A DNA stretch of 64,000 nt from MH13 sp042140245. Lineage in GTDB: Bacteria > Pseudomonadota > Alphaproteobacteria > Rhizobiales > MH13. The stretch is taken from positions 2,852,001-2,916,000 of the forward strand of contig NZ_CP159483.1 in NCBI RefSeq assembly GCF_042140245.1, in the 5' to 3' direction. The position numbers and the translations under genes are program-made. Below are positions 25,767 through 33,738 of the stretch, in pieces. Positions within the stretch are counted from its first letter, which is position 1; each line of letters begins with the position of its first letter. The notes below the pieces were generated by a model. The model saw nothing but the letters and a program-made list of their open reading frames with translations, made no database searches and was not told the DNA's origin.

Positions 25767-26566
25767 AGGCTGACGAACAGTTCTGGTTTGGAGCGCATCA
25801 TAGGTTCAAGCAGTGCAACGAGTTGGCGTAGGTGATGCCGTGTGGTCTCCCTGGCGGCCTGAGGATCACGTCGCTCTAACGCGGCAAGAATCGCTTCGTG
25901 CTCTTTTAGAGTGGCCTGCACCCGGCCCGGTTGAGGAAGGATAAGCTGGCGTGCACGATCGACATGCACCCAACTCGTTTCAGCAATCTGGGGCAACCGT
26001 TTGAAGCCGGTGAACGACATCATCAGCTCGTGCATCTGGCCGTCCATTTGATAGAATCCGGGAAAATCACCATCGCTTACCAGTGCGGCTTGAATGCGTA
26101 AGTTCCGCCGCAGTTGCACCAATTGATCGTCGGTGATGGTTGTGGCGAGCAATTCCACAGTTGCCAGCTCCAGGGCCTCGCGCAGAAAGGCACCCTCACG
26201 AATTTCTTCAAGAGAAAATCGTGCGACAAAGGTGCCCGCCTGGGGGACCACATCCACCAAACCCTCAACAGCCAATCGCGCTAAAGCTTCGGCGACTGGT
26301 GAGCGAGAAACGCCAAGTTGTTGGCAGATCTCTGGTTTGCGCAACACTTCCCCTGGCTTCAGATGAAGACTGAGTATGGCTTGTTTGAGCGACCCATATG
26401 TTTTTTGGGCCAGCGTTCCTGGAAAATCGTCCAAACTTGCCAGAGTCAAGGCGCTGCCTTCAGGTCTCGCGATCCCGGTCAATGTGGGTTTTGACAAGTC
26501 GGCCTCGGAAACGGCCTTGGAGGTCTGTGTTGGGTCTTGCACCTTCGCCCGATCCAGCTGTAGCAT
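25763..26566 (-). CDS. GntR/FCD-family regulator of the sugar island
   Basis: 267 aa from the ATG at 26566, which lies inside the operator pair; a later start is possible because residues 1-45 look unstructured. The winged HTH is at about residues 55-120 (YGSLKQAILSLHLKPGEVL, then CQQLGVSRSPVAEALARLA). The C-terminal helical FCD domain has EIREGAFLREALELATVELL, DGDFPGFYQMDGQMHELM and RRDPQAARETTRHHL, the metal/ligand-binding His-rich pattern. It is first in an operon with the isomerase and kinase. The repeated CATGTTAG sites around its own start and at two other divergent promoters make it an autoregulated local repressor; the ligand is probably a pathway sugar acid. Confidence 0.9.
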   Translation of the reverse strand: MLQLDRAKVQDPTQTSKAVSEADLSKPTLTGIARPEGSALTLASLDDFPGTLAQKTYGSLKQAILSLHLKPGEVLRKPEICQQLGVSRSPVAEALARLAVEGLVDVVPQAGTFVARFSLEEIREGAFLREALELATVELLATTITDDQLVQLRRNLRIQAALVSDGDFPGFYQMDGQMHELMMSFTGFKRLPQIAETSWVHVDRARQLILPQPGRVQATLKEHEAILAALERRDPQAARETTRHHLRQLVALLEPMMRSKPELFVSL

Positions 26567-26580
26567 GTTAGCATGTTAGT
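26559..26580. promoter_or_regulatory. Double operator at the regulator start
   Basis: Two overlapping copies of the island palindrome, with CATG centres at 26564-26567 and 26572-26575, eight bases apart. They cover the regulator's ATG and lie in the gap before the UxaA-type gene. The arrangement predicts autorepression and control of the dehydratase. Confidence 0.75.
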
Positions 26581-26748
26581 TGCCGACCAGGTGCTGTCAA
26601 CTGGTCGCGTCGTTCAGCTCATAGGGCAGTTGTAGGGTTTGCTGCTTGCTCTCTGCAAGAAGAGTTTGTGCCAGCGTTTGAGATACGAAGCCTCTGTTCT
26701 CTAAAGAAGGTTGTCCTTCAAGTGCCTCCATCACACGATTCCAAGTCT

Positions 26749-28287
26749 ATGTCACAGCTGCGTGCGCTTTTGCTTCATCCAAACGATACAGTTGCTGTTG
26801 CAACCGAGGACTTGGAGATGGGTGCAGATCTGGCCTCTCTGAACATCACGACTCTTGATCGCGTGGCCCAAGGCCACAAGATCAGCCGTGTTCGGCATGT
26901 GGCGGGTGATCCTGTTATTCGCTATGGTCAGATGATCGGACGCGCCACTTCGCCAATCGAGGTTGGAGCGCACGTTCACAGCCACAACTTGGCTATGGGC
27001 GATCAGGCCGACGATGGGGCCATAAGGCTGAAGGCCGGTGAGACGGGTGCGCCAACCATCCAGGCATCAAAGGACCTTCCAACCAACTTCCTGGGATATC
27101 ATCGCGCCGATGGCCGGGTCGGCACACGCAATTATCTTGGGGTTGTCACGTCGGTGAACTGCTCAGGCTCCGTGGCGCGCTTTATCGCCGATGCGGCTGA
27201 GAAAAGTGGCTTGCTGGACGCTTTTCCAAACGTCGACGGTATTGCCCCCATCGTTCATGGGACCGGCTGTGGAATGGCTGGTGACGATGAAGGCTATGAC
27301 ACGCTTTTTCGCACTCTGTCAGGATATGCCCAACATCCCAACTTCGGAGGCATCCTGCTGGTGGGTTTAGGGTGCGAGGTTATGCAGGTTGGCGATTTGA
27401 TTGGCCAAGGGCGCCCACGCGCCGATGGAGCCTTTCGGTACATGACCATCCAACAGTCTGGTGGCACTGTGAAAACGGTGGAACGAGGCGTCGCCCTGCT
27501 AAAGGAGCTGGCCGAAGCAGCCAATGCTGTGGAACGCAAGCCTGCGTCCCTGTCGCAGCTAACACTTGGCCTGCAATGTGGCGGCTCAGACGGCTATTCC
27601 GGAATTACCGCCAACCCTGCTCTCGGCTATGCCTCAGACTTGCTTGTTGCTTCGGGCGGAACATCCATTCTCTCCGAAACACCGGAGATCTATGGCGCGG
27701 AACACCTGCTGACCCATAGGGCGGTTTCGCCCGAAGTTGCGGACAAACTCATGGAGCGTGTGCATTGGTGGGAGCGCTACACCGCCATGCACGGCGGTAA
27801 GCTCGATAACAATCCCTCACCCGGCAACAAGCGCGGCGGTTTGACGACCATCCTGGAGAAGTCTTTGGGCGCAGTTGCTAAAGGCGGCGCTTCTCCCCTT
27901 GTCGACGTCTACAAGTACGCTGAACCTGTCACGAGCCACGGCTTGGTTTACATGGATTCCCCTGGCTATGACCCCTGCTCAGTGACGGGTCAGATCGCGT
28001 CTGGCGCGAACCTTGTTGCCTTTACAACAGGACGTGGGTCGGTATCAGGCTATATGCCAACGCCCTGCATCAAGCTCGCCACCAATACACCCATGTACGA
28101 GCGGATGGCCAACGACATGGATATCAATTGTGGCGATGTTCTCTCTGACGGTGTCACTGCCAAAGAAAAGGGCGAAGCCATCTTCAGTCAGTTGGTAGCC
28201 GTGGCCTCAGGTGAACAGACCAAAAGCGAGAAACAGGGCTTTGGTGGCGCCGAATTCGTGCCTTGGCAGCTTGGCGCCGTGATGTAG
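26749..28287 (+). CDS. UxaA-family dehydratase (altronate-dehydratase type)
   Basis: 512 aa from the ATG at 26749, where family similarity starts; 27 upstream codons are open but featureless. An N-terminal SAF domain covers about residues 1-90 (LLHPNDTVAVATEDLEMG, ISRVRHVAGDPVIRYGQMIG, AHVHSHNL). The GD_AH dehydratase domain follows: FLGYHRADGRVGTRNYLGVV, HGTGCGMAGDDEGYDT, LQCGGSDGYSGITANPALG, PSPGNKRGGLTTILEKSLGA and INCGDVLSDGV. Cysteines in these blocks hold the metal. In Campylobacter jejuni a UxaA-like pair serves the L-fucose pathway, so dehydration of L-fuconate to 2-keto-3-deoxy-L-fuconate is the favoured role; altronate or galactarate are alternatives. Confidence 0.9.
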   Translation: MSQLRALLLHPNDTVAVATEDLEMGADLASLNITTLDRVAQGHKISRVRHVAGDPVIRYGQMIGRATSPIEVGAHVHSHNLAMGDQADDGAIRLKAGETGAPTIQASKDLPTNFLGYHRADGRVGTRNYLGVVTSVNCSGSVARFIADAAEKSGLLDAFPNVDGIAPIVHGTGCGMAGDDEGYDTLFRTLSGYAQHPNFGGILLVGLGCEVMQVGDLIGQGRPRADGAFRYMTIQQSGGTVKTVERGVALLKELAEAANAVERKPASLSQLTLGLQCGGSDGYSGITANPALGYASDLLVASGGTSILSETPEIYGAEHLLTHRAVSPEVADKLMERVHWWERYTAMHGGKLDNNPSPGNKRGGLTTILEKSLGAVAKGGASPLVDVYKYAEPVTSHGLVYMDSPGYDPCSVTGQIASGANLVAFTTGRGSVSGYMPTPCIKLATNTPMYERMANDMDINCGDVLSDGVTAKEKGEAIFSQLVAVASGEQTKSEKQGFGGAEFVPWQLGAVM

Positions 28288-28297
28288 AACGCAGAGC

Positions 28298-29419
28298 TTA
28301 TATGACCCGTGATGCTCCTTCGGCGAGCGTTGCCAACTTCGCCCAGGCGATCTCTGGATCGACGGCGCCAAAGCCCGCGAACGTTCCAAAGCCGCAATCG
28401 GAACCGGCAATCACCCGTTCCTTTCCGACAACATCGACAAACCGCTCAATGCGTTGGCGGACAACGTCTGGATGTTCAACGAAGTTGGTTGTGGTATCGA
28501 CCACACCTGGCACCAGCACTTTGTCATCAGGGATATCAGCCTTGCGCTCCGCAAAAACCGCCCACTCGTGGGCATGGCGTGGATTGGACGTTTCAAAGAG
28601 CATGTACCGTGCGTTCGTGCTCATCAGCGTGTCGAACATTTTTGCCATATCAATGTCGCAGACATGGGGTCCCTCATAGTTGCCCCAGCAGATATGCACC
28701 CTCACCTTATCCTGCGGAATGCCATCAAGGGCATGATTAAGGGCGTCGACATTTTGCTGGGCAACCTTCACGAACTCATCGTCTGACAGGTCGTTGAAAA
28801 GCATGTGCCGAGAAAGCGCGAGATCTGGGCAGTCCAATTGTAGATCAAGTCCAGCATCAACAATCGTGCGGTACTCCTCGCGCATCGCGTCGGCCAAGGC
28901 TGCCAGATAAGCCTCTCGGCTTGAATAGTGATCGTTGGGCAAAAACAGTGAGATGACGCCTGGTGATGCGGCATTCATGAACCCACGCTCCACGCCATGG
29001 GCTTGCATCGCGGATTTTAGGTTCGCGATATCTTTTTCAAGCTCGCCCTGCCCTTTAGACTTCACCTCGCCCACGCACATGGGCCGTGAGTAAGTCGGCG
29101 TGCCGTCGGATTCCGCCAAACGTTTGAGAAACGTCGGGAACTTTTTCAAGTCCGCCGGAGCGTTGCGTGGGCTATCGCCATCAAAACCCGTATAGCGATC
29201 CTTCACATAGGTGGCGTAACTGATCTTCGATGTTTCGCCATCAGAAACGATGTGGATGCCAGCATCTTTTTGCCGACGCACCCCGTCCATTACGTGCTCG
29301 GCCATGGCGGCATCGAAGGCTGCCTGATCATAGTCGTCCTGCCGCTCGCGAGCGAAGATGAAATCGACAACGTTTTGGCTGCGGGGCAATGAACCGACAT
29401 GGGTGGTGGCGATGGTCAT
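28298..29419 (-). CDS. MetE-like zinc methyltransferase
   Basis: 373 aa from the ATG at 29419 (MTIATTHVGSLPRS). Length and sequence match only the C-terminal half of cobalamin-independent methionine synthase. The zinc ligands are all present: His242 and Cys244 (VHICWGNY), Glu276 (LFETSNP) and Cys342 (AGSDCGFGTF). The N-terminal half that binds methyltetrahydrofolate in MetE is absent. Such short proteins use other methyl donors or thiols as substrate. It is last in the ten-gene operon, 11 bases after the SAM methyltransferase, and converges on the UxaA gene. The methyl donor is unknown. Confidence 0.88.
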   Translation of the reverse strand: MTIATTHVGSLPRSQNVVDFIFARERQDDYDQAAFDAAMAEHVMDGVRRQKDAGIHIVSDGETSKISYATYVKDRYTGFDGDSPRNAPADLKKFPTFLKRLAESDGTPTYSRPMCVGEVKSKGQGELEKDIANLKSAMQAHGVERGFMNAASPGVISLFLPNDHYSSREAYLAALADAMREEYRTIVDAGLDLQLDCPDLALSRHMLFNDLSDDEFVKVAQQNVDALNHALDGIPQDKVRVHICWGNYEGPHVCDIDMAKMFDTLMSTNARYMLFETSNPRHAHEWAVFAERKADIPDDKVLVPGVVDTTTNFVEHPDVVRQRIERFVDVVGKERVIAGSDCGFGTFAGFGAVDPEIAWAKLATLAEGASRVI

Positions 29420-29430
29420 GATGGGTCCTC

Positions 29431-30069
29431 TTACGGCTTCTTGTGTGTGGCCAGGATGATGGAGTGGAGATTGCATTTGGCGTCTTCCAAACCAATCTGA
29501 ATGTTGGAAAAGCCCAGCTCGGAGAGGATGGACTGATAGTCTTCTGGGTGGAGGCTAGCGTGATAGACAGGTTCCCCTTCCACCGTCCCTGTGCCTTCCC
29601 CTTCACTCGGTCCGATAGTGAACATGAGAGCGCCTGATGGCGCGACATGCTTGGCAAGCAACGGGATCGTGTCGCGCTGCTCTTGGATCGTCAGATGAAA
29701 AGAGGCATTCCAGGACAAAACGCCGTCAAACATGCTACCCAAGTCGAGCGAACGCATGTCGGCCTCAAGCCATCTATGATCGGGAAACCGCTCTCTTGCG
29801 AGGGACAGCATACCGGGCGCAACATCAACCCCGGTTAGCGCGCAGCCTTGTTCAACAAGAAAACGCGCAATCGGCTCTCCAGCCCCACATCCCACATCAA
29901 GAATTTTGGGCATCTGCGGCAAGCAGCTTAGGAAACGGTCAAGCCAGTCTTGCTCGAACAGAACCTTGGAACGATGCGCATCGTAGCCTTCAGCAACCCG
30001 ATCATAGATGTCACGCGTCTGTGCGTGGATGGCTTGAAGATCACGAGAAGAAACGTTGTTTGGCGGCAC
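29431..30069 (-). CDS. Class I SAM-dependent methyltransferase
   Basis: 212 aa. SAM-binding motif I is ILDVGCGAGEPIARFLVEQG at about residue 56. The acidic strand-2 end is LTGVDVAP, and motif II is WLEADMRSLDLG. LHPEDYQSILSELGF lies near the C-terminus. Soluble, with no membrane or extra domain. The substrate is unknown. It lies between the bicupin gene (one base upstream) and the MetE-like gene, so methyl transfer onto or off a pathway intermediate is suggested by position. Confidence 0.88.
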   Translation of the reverse strand: MPPNNVSSRDLQAIHAQTRDIYDRVAEGYDAHRSKVLFEQDWLDRFLSCLPQMPKILDVGCGAGEPIARFLVEQGCALTGVDVAPGMLSLARERFPDHRWLEADMRSLDLGSMFDGVLSWNASFHLTIQEQRDTIPLLAKHVAPSGALMFTIGPSEGEGTGTVEGEPVYHASLHPEDYQSILSELGFSNIQIGLEDAKCNLHSIILATHKKP

Positions 30070-30070
30070 T

Positions 30071-31039
30071 CTAGGTTGGCATCCATGTCAGCCCGGCGGG
30101 ATCATCCGTCCCAACGATATGGTAGAGCGCGGCTTCTCCTGTCATGGATGGCTTGGCGCGATGTGGAAGACCTTCCGGCACACTCATGGTGTCGCCAGGC
30201 GCCAGCACAGTTTCGCCGCCCTCCCAGTCAACCTTCCAGTGTCCAGTCACCGGCATAAGCACTGAAGGTCGATTGTGCTGATGCATCGCCTCACTGGCAG
30301 AGGCGCGGGTGATTAGATCAACCTCAAAACCCGGCTTGTCACGGAGCATACCATTCTCACCGATCACTTTGGCAGGCGCTTTGTCGGCCAAGGCCACCAC
30401 ATCCCAATAGCGGGCAACGTAGTTGGGCACGACATCCGCCGTGGTTGGCTCAGGATACGCTGTGAGCTCATCATCCGTCAGAAGCGGCATTGGTCCGATG
30501 CCATCTGGCAAAGACTGCCCCTGCTTGGTGTCGTACAGCTTGCCTTCTTCTGAGAGGACCAGGCCATGACCCGCGGCTTCCTCAATCACTTGCGGCGCCC
30601 AAATCACACCGCCGCCCGCATCATCACCACCGAGAATGGCCATGATCATTCCATAGTCGGTTCCGATGTTCTCAAAACCCCGGAAGATGCCCGTTGGGAT
30701 GTTGAAGATATCGCCCTCTTCCAGAACAACCTCTCCAGCATCTCCCCAACGTCCCCAAAAAAATCGCCAGCGACCAGACAACACAAAGAAGACCTCGGCC
30801 GTGCGGTGAGAGTGCAGCGAATTTCGGCACTTAGGCGGCTGGCCGGCCGCACCAATGTTGAACCCGTGCGGGATAGAGATGTGCACGTGCTGATCAGGGC
30901 TCTCTGAAACCCCACCACCGATAATTGTGAAGTTCTCTTTTTGGTCCGAGCCAGGCGTGTGCGCGTCGATAAAGGCTGTTTTGCAGGGCTTTAGCTCGCC
31001 ATATCGAACGATCCGAGCTTCCATGTCTTGAGGGGTCAT
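30071..31039 (-). CDS. Bicupin protein
   Basis: 322 aa with two cupin barrels. The first, at about residues 70-150, has NSLHSHRTAEVFFVLSGRWR (two His and a Glu as metal ligands) and VLEEGDIFNIPTGIFRGFEN. The second, about residues 235-315, has SEAMHQHNRPSVLMPVTGHW and VLAPGDTMSVPEGLPHRA. The arrangement resembles gentisate-type dioxygenases and bicupin isomerases. Metal-dependent oxidation or isomerisation of a small organic acid is possible. It sits between SnoaL-like and methyltransferase genes in the operon with spacings of 3 and 1 bases. Confidence 0.87.
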   Translation of the reverse strand: MTPQDMEARIVRYGELKPCKTAFIDAHTPGSDQKENFTIIGGGVSESPDQHVHISIPHGFNIGAAGQPPKCRNSLHSHRTAEVFFVLSGRWRFFWGRWGDAGEVVLEEGDIFNIPTGIFRGFENIGTDYGMIMAILGGDDAGGGVIWAPQVIEEAAGHGLVLSEEGKLYDTKQGQSLPDGIGPMPLLTDDELTAYPEPTTADVVPNYVARYWDVVALADKAPAKVIGENGMLRDKPGFEVDLITRASASEAMHQHNRPSVLMPVTGHWKVDWEGGETVLAPGDTMSVPEGLPHRAKPSMTGEAALYHIVGTDDPAGLTWMPT

Positions 31040-31042
31040 TTC

Positions 31043-32017
31043 TTATCCTGTTGCCAATAGAATCTGTTTCCAGATCGCAATCTCATCGTAGAGCACAAAC
31101 TCTCGACGCAAGCCCCACGGCCCAAACTCGGCATGGCTTGCGCCCATAATGTGAATGTCCGCGCCGGAAGGTCTGCCGAAAACGCCATGGCCTGCATGCT
31201 TGCCGGTCAGCGACCAGCGGATTGCCGCACGTTCAGGAAACCCATCAGAATCATCCATGCCGATCTGATGATGGATCTCAAAGGTCGCATCTGGAAAAGC
31301 CGCTCTCAAACCAAGCCAAAACGCATCAACAGCCTGCCAACCGTGATCGGTTTTGTATCCCGGCATTTCAATCTGGCATGCCCGATCATAAGTTTCCCGG
31401 ATGGATGCGAAATCAGCGCGCATCAATCGACGCAAATTGTCTGCATAGCGTACACCAGCTTCGTGTGTGTTACCTTTGGACCTGTATCTTCCTTGCTTGT
31501 CGGCCGATGGCGTGAACGGTTTGGCAGCGTACTCAAAGCCACCTTCAGCTTCGATCAAACGGCGAGTATACTCGACCACATCGTGGCCAATCTGTCGAAC
31601 AATGGCGCCATTGTCTCGGATCAACCACTCATCATAGATGGAATCGTCCGCGGCTGCACAATCAGCGATGATGCGGTAACGCAACTGCTTTCCTGATGCT
31701 GGCCCGTAAACGCCATCGCGGCTGTGGGTCGCTGTTGACATCAAGCGGTGAGATGACAACAGGTCTCCAGTCTCCGCATCACCCGACCAAATGACATCTT
31801 CGCCCAGGAGCTGACGATCGGGGAGTTCGGACAGCACTGCCATTGTGGAGTTGATCGAGCCGCGATTGCCAATGGAGATACCAGAGGGCATGCGCACGAT
31901 CACATCGTCAGCATAGTAGCGTTCCAGGGTGGCGATGCCGCGGTCTTCCCATATTTCTTTGGTGATCCCCAAGATGTAGTCGGGAAAATTTTTCCAGCGC
32001 TGGCTGAAACCTTTCAT
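31043..32017 (-). CDS. SnoaL/NTF2-like protein, two-domain (A)
   Basis: 324 aa formed by two NTF2-like alpha+beta barrels of about 150 residues each. The first starts FPDYILGITKEIWEDRGIATLERYYADDVIVRMPSG; the second has the AVDAFWLGLRAAFPDATFEI pattern and DGFPERAAIRWSLTGKHAGHGVFG. The family contains polyketide cyclases, epoxide hydrolases, isomerases and dehydratases. No family-typical catalytic pair can be assigned with confidence. It overlaps the preceding SnoaL gene (ATGA) and is followed by the bicupin gene. Confidence 0.8.
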   Translation of the reverse strand: MKGFSQRWKNFPDYILGITKEIWEDRGIATLERYYADDVIVRMPSGISIGNRGSINSTMAVLSELPDRQLLGEDVIWSGDAETGDLLSSHRLMSTATHSRDGVYGPASGKQLRYRIIADCAAADDSIYDEWLIRDNGAIVRQIGHDVVEYTRRLIEAEGGFEYAAKPFTPSADKQGRYRSKGNTHEAGVRYADNLRRLMRADFASIRETYDRACQIEMPGYKTDHGWQAVDAFWLGLRAAFPDATFEIHHQIGMDDSDGFPERAAIRWSLTGKHAGHGVFGRPSGADIHIMGASHAEFGPWGLRREFVLYDEIAIWKQILLATG

Positions 32018-33078
32018 ACAAATGCTCCTGTCACGGCCTTGCCGGTTTGCCGGTTAAAGCCCTGTTTTGCTTTGTTAAATTCTCTCATCCGCGCCAGCAC
32101 GTCGACGCCTATTTGATCGTACATATCAAGCATGTCGACCATCACCCAGTTCTCACGAATCTTGCCGCTCTCAAGCCGCCAGAAGTCGAGTGAGCGCATC
32201 GTGATGCGTTTGTTCACCGGTGGGATTCCGAGCCACCCGCCATGGCTTATGGTCTGGATCATGTCCGGCCATCCGGTCACGGCAGCGTAATTGCCATCAC
32301 CGAAGAAATGATAGGTTATCTCATCAACATACTGGCCGCGATCAGGCATGCCGGCCAGAAACGGGATTTGATGCCAGTTGCGGAAACCCTCAATACCACG
32401 ACCGGTCCCGATTCCGCTCGGTCCGTACCAACTCATCTTTTCATGCCAGTAGCGATTCATTTCCATCACTTCCGGCCCGCCCTGCGATGGATGGCGTTTC
32501 ATTGCCTCCAACATGTCGATGATGTGTTGACAAGTGATGCTGCTGGTTGCCTCGTCGTAGGGCCCTGGCACAATACCATCTTGTGTGGCTGGACCAAGCA
32601 CCTGCCACTCACGGCCTAAGCTCGGCTGCATTGGCCAGGCGCTTGCCTGCATCATAAGCTCGGGAATATCCCAAAGCGCCTGGATCTCCACCACGCGCTC
32701 GTCTTCAAAACGATAGAACTCGTGAAAGCGCATGGCCGCCATATGGCCGGTTGGTGGAACATCAAGAAAAGGACGCTTGAAGGTGCCTGTGTAAAATCCA
32801 CCACAACCCACCCAATGGTCACCTTTGGGTGTTGGGCCAGCCATCACAATTGTGTCCCGTCGTTCCAAGTCAGGAAATGCGTTGGCAAGCGGCGCGATGG
32901 TGGCAACATACGTCGCGGCAGGCCCTGACAGGGTGCCAATCGGGTGACAAAAATTGGCGACAAGATCCAAACTGAACAGGTCGTCCATAATGGTGAGAAG
33001 CGCCGCTTCATTGAAGTTATAGAGAGCAGCCCGGTAAGGTGCGATCAGCGCTTTGTGATGGCTTGGCACATCCATCAC
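32014..33078 (-). CDS. SnoaL/NTF2-like protein, two-domain (B)
   Basis: 354 aa, two NTF2-like domains. Domain 1 is about residues 15-150 (ANAFPDLERRDTIVMAGPTP) and domain 2 about 190-330. The second contains the striking YWHEKMSWYGPSGIGTGRG motif and ends NWVMVDMLDMYDQIGVDVL. The same motifs occur in the divergent gene at 38468 (YWHEDMLWYGPAGIGS, NWVLLDYNDLMAQMGIDLI), so they are paralogues. His/Glu/Asp/Trp/Tyr conservation in the cavity suggests an enzyme. ATGA overlaps join it to both neighbours. Confidence 0.82.
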   Translation of the reverse strand: MMDVPSHHKALIAPYRAALYNFNEAALLTIMDDLFSLDLVANFCHPIGTLSGPAATYVATIAPLANAFPDLERRDTIVMAGPTPKGDHWVGCGGFYTGTFKRPFLDVPPTGHMAAMRFHEFYRFEDERVVEIQALWDIPELMMQASAWPMQPSLGREWQVLGPATQDGIVPGPYDEATSSITCQHIIDMLEAMKRHPSQGGPEVMEMNRYWHEKMSWYGPSGIGTGRGIEGFRNWHQIPFLAGMPDRGQYVDEITYHFFGDGNYAAVTGWPDMIQTISHGGWLGIPPVNKRITMRSLDFWRLESGKIRENWVMVDMLDMYDQIGVDVLARMREFNKAKQGFNRQTGKAVTGAFV

Positions 33079-33620
33079 GCAGCCTCAGGGCGCGGTGGAA
33101 CACGCTCTCCACGGTCATAGGCTTCCCAGCCTTCACCACTGAAAACATCAACACCCAACTGAGCTAAGATGTCGGGAAAATCGACCATCACCCAATTGTC
33201 GGCGATGCGGCCATCTTCCACTTTCCAAAAGTCCATGTAGCGGATCACGACGCGGTTGCCGGTTGGCTCGATCCCCATGAAGGCACCCGAATGGGTGGCC
33301 TCCTGGCGGCCAAAAGCGGCCGCCCATTCGCCCATAAACAGCCGAGCCTCATCCACGCACACTTTGTCTGTAAAGGCTGCCTGAAAAGGACGCTGCCAAT
33401 TGTCTTGAAATTGCTGCAGCCCCTGTTTGGTGCCGCATCCGAAGTTACCCATCCAGCGAAAGTTTTCGGCAAAAAACTCGCCCATATCGTCGATGCGATG
33501 ATCGTTCAAACCATCGACCATGTCCTCGATAACGCGCCGCGTGTCGTCGGTCTTGGAAAGATCCGTGTCGCGCGTGAAAAGCGCTTGTTCGGGTCGTGAG
33601 CCCTGCATATGCCCATCCAT
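33075..33620 (-). CDS. SnoaL/NTF2-like protein, single domain (C)
   Basis: 181 aa, one NTF2-like domain at about residues 25-165. It has FFAENFRWMGNFGCGTKQG, AFGRQEATHSGAFMGIEPTG and the ending RYMDFWKVEDGRIADNWVMV that the two-domain proteins at 32014 and 38468 share. The ATG at 33608 is a possible alternative start. It begins the block of three overlapping SnoaL genes and lies 118 bases after the second permease gene, a gap in which I see no clear terminator. Confidence 0.8.
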   Translation of the reverse strand: MDGHMQGSRPEQALFTRDTDLSKTDDTRRVIEDMVDGLNDHRIDDMGEFFAENFRWMGNFGCGTKQGLQQFQDNWQRPFQAAFTDKVCVDEARLFMGEWAAAFGRQEATHSGAFMGIEPTGNRVVIRYMDFWKVEDGRIADNWVMVDFPDILAQLGVDVFSGEGWEAYDRGERVPPRPEAA

Positions 33621-33738
33621 TCATAATGCATTGAAACGTCTGATGAAAACGCTTCAGGCACTTATGAAGTCGCGCGGCATGCGGTTCAGGCAAGGATGAC
33701 GCATAAGGGCGCCGTTACGGGCGTTTGATGACATAGCC

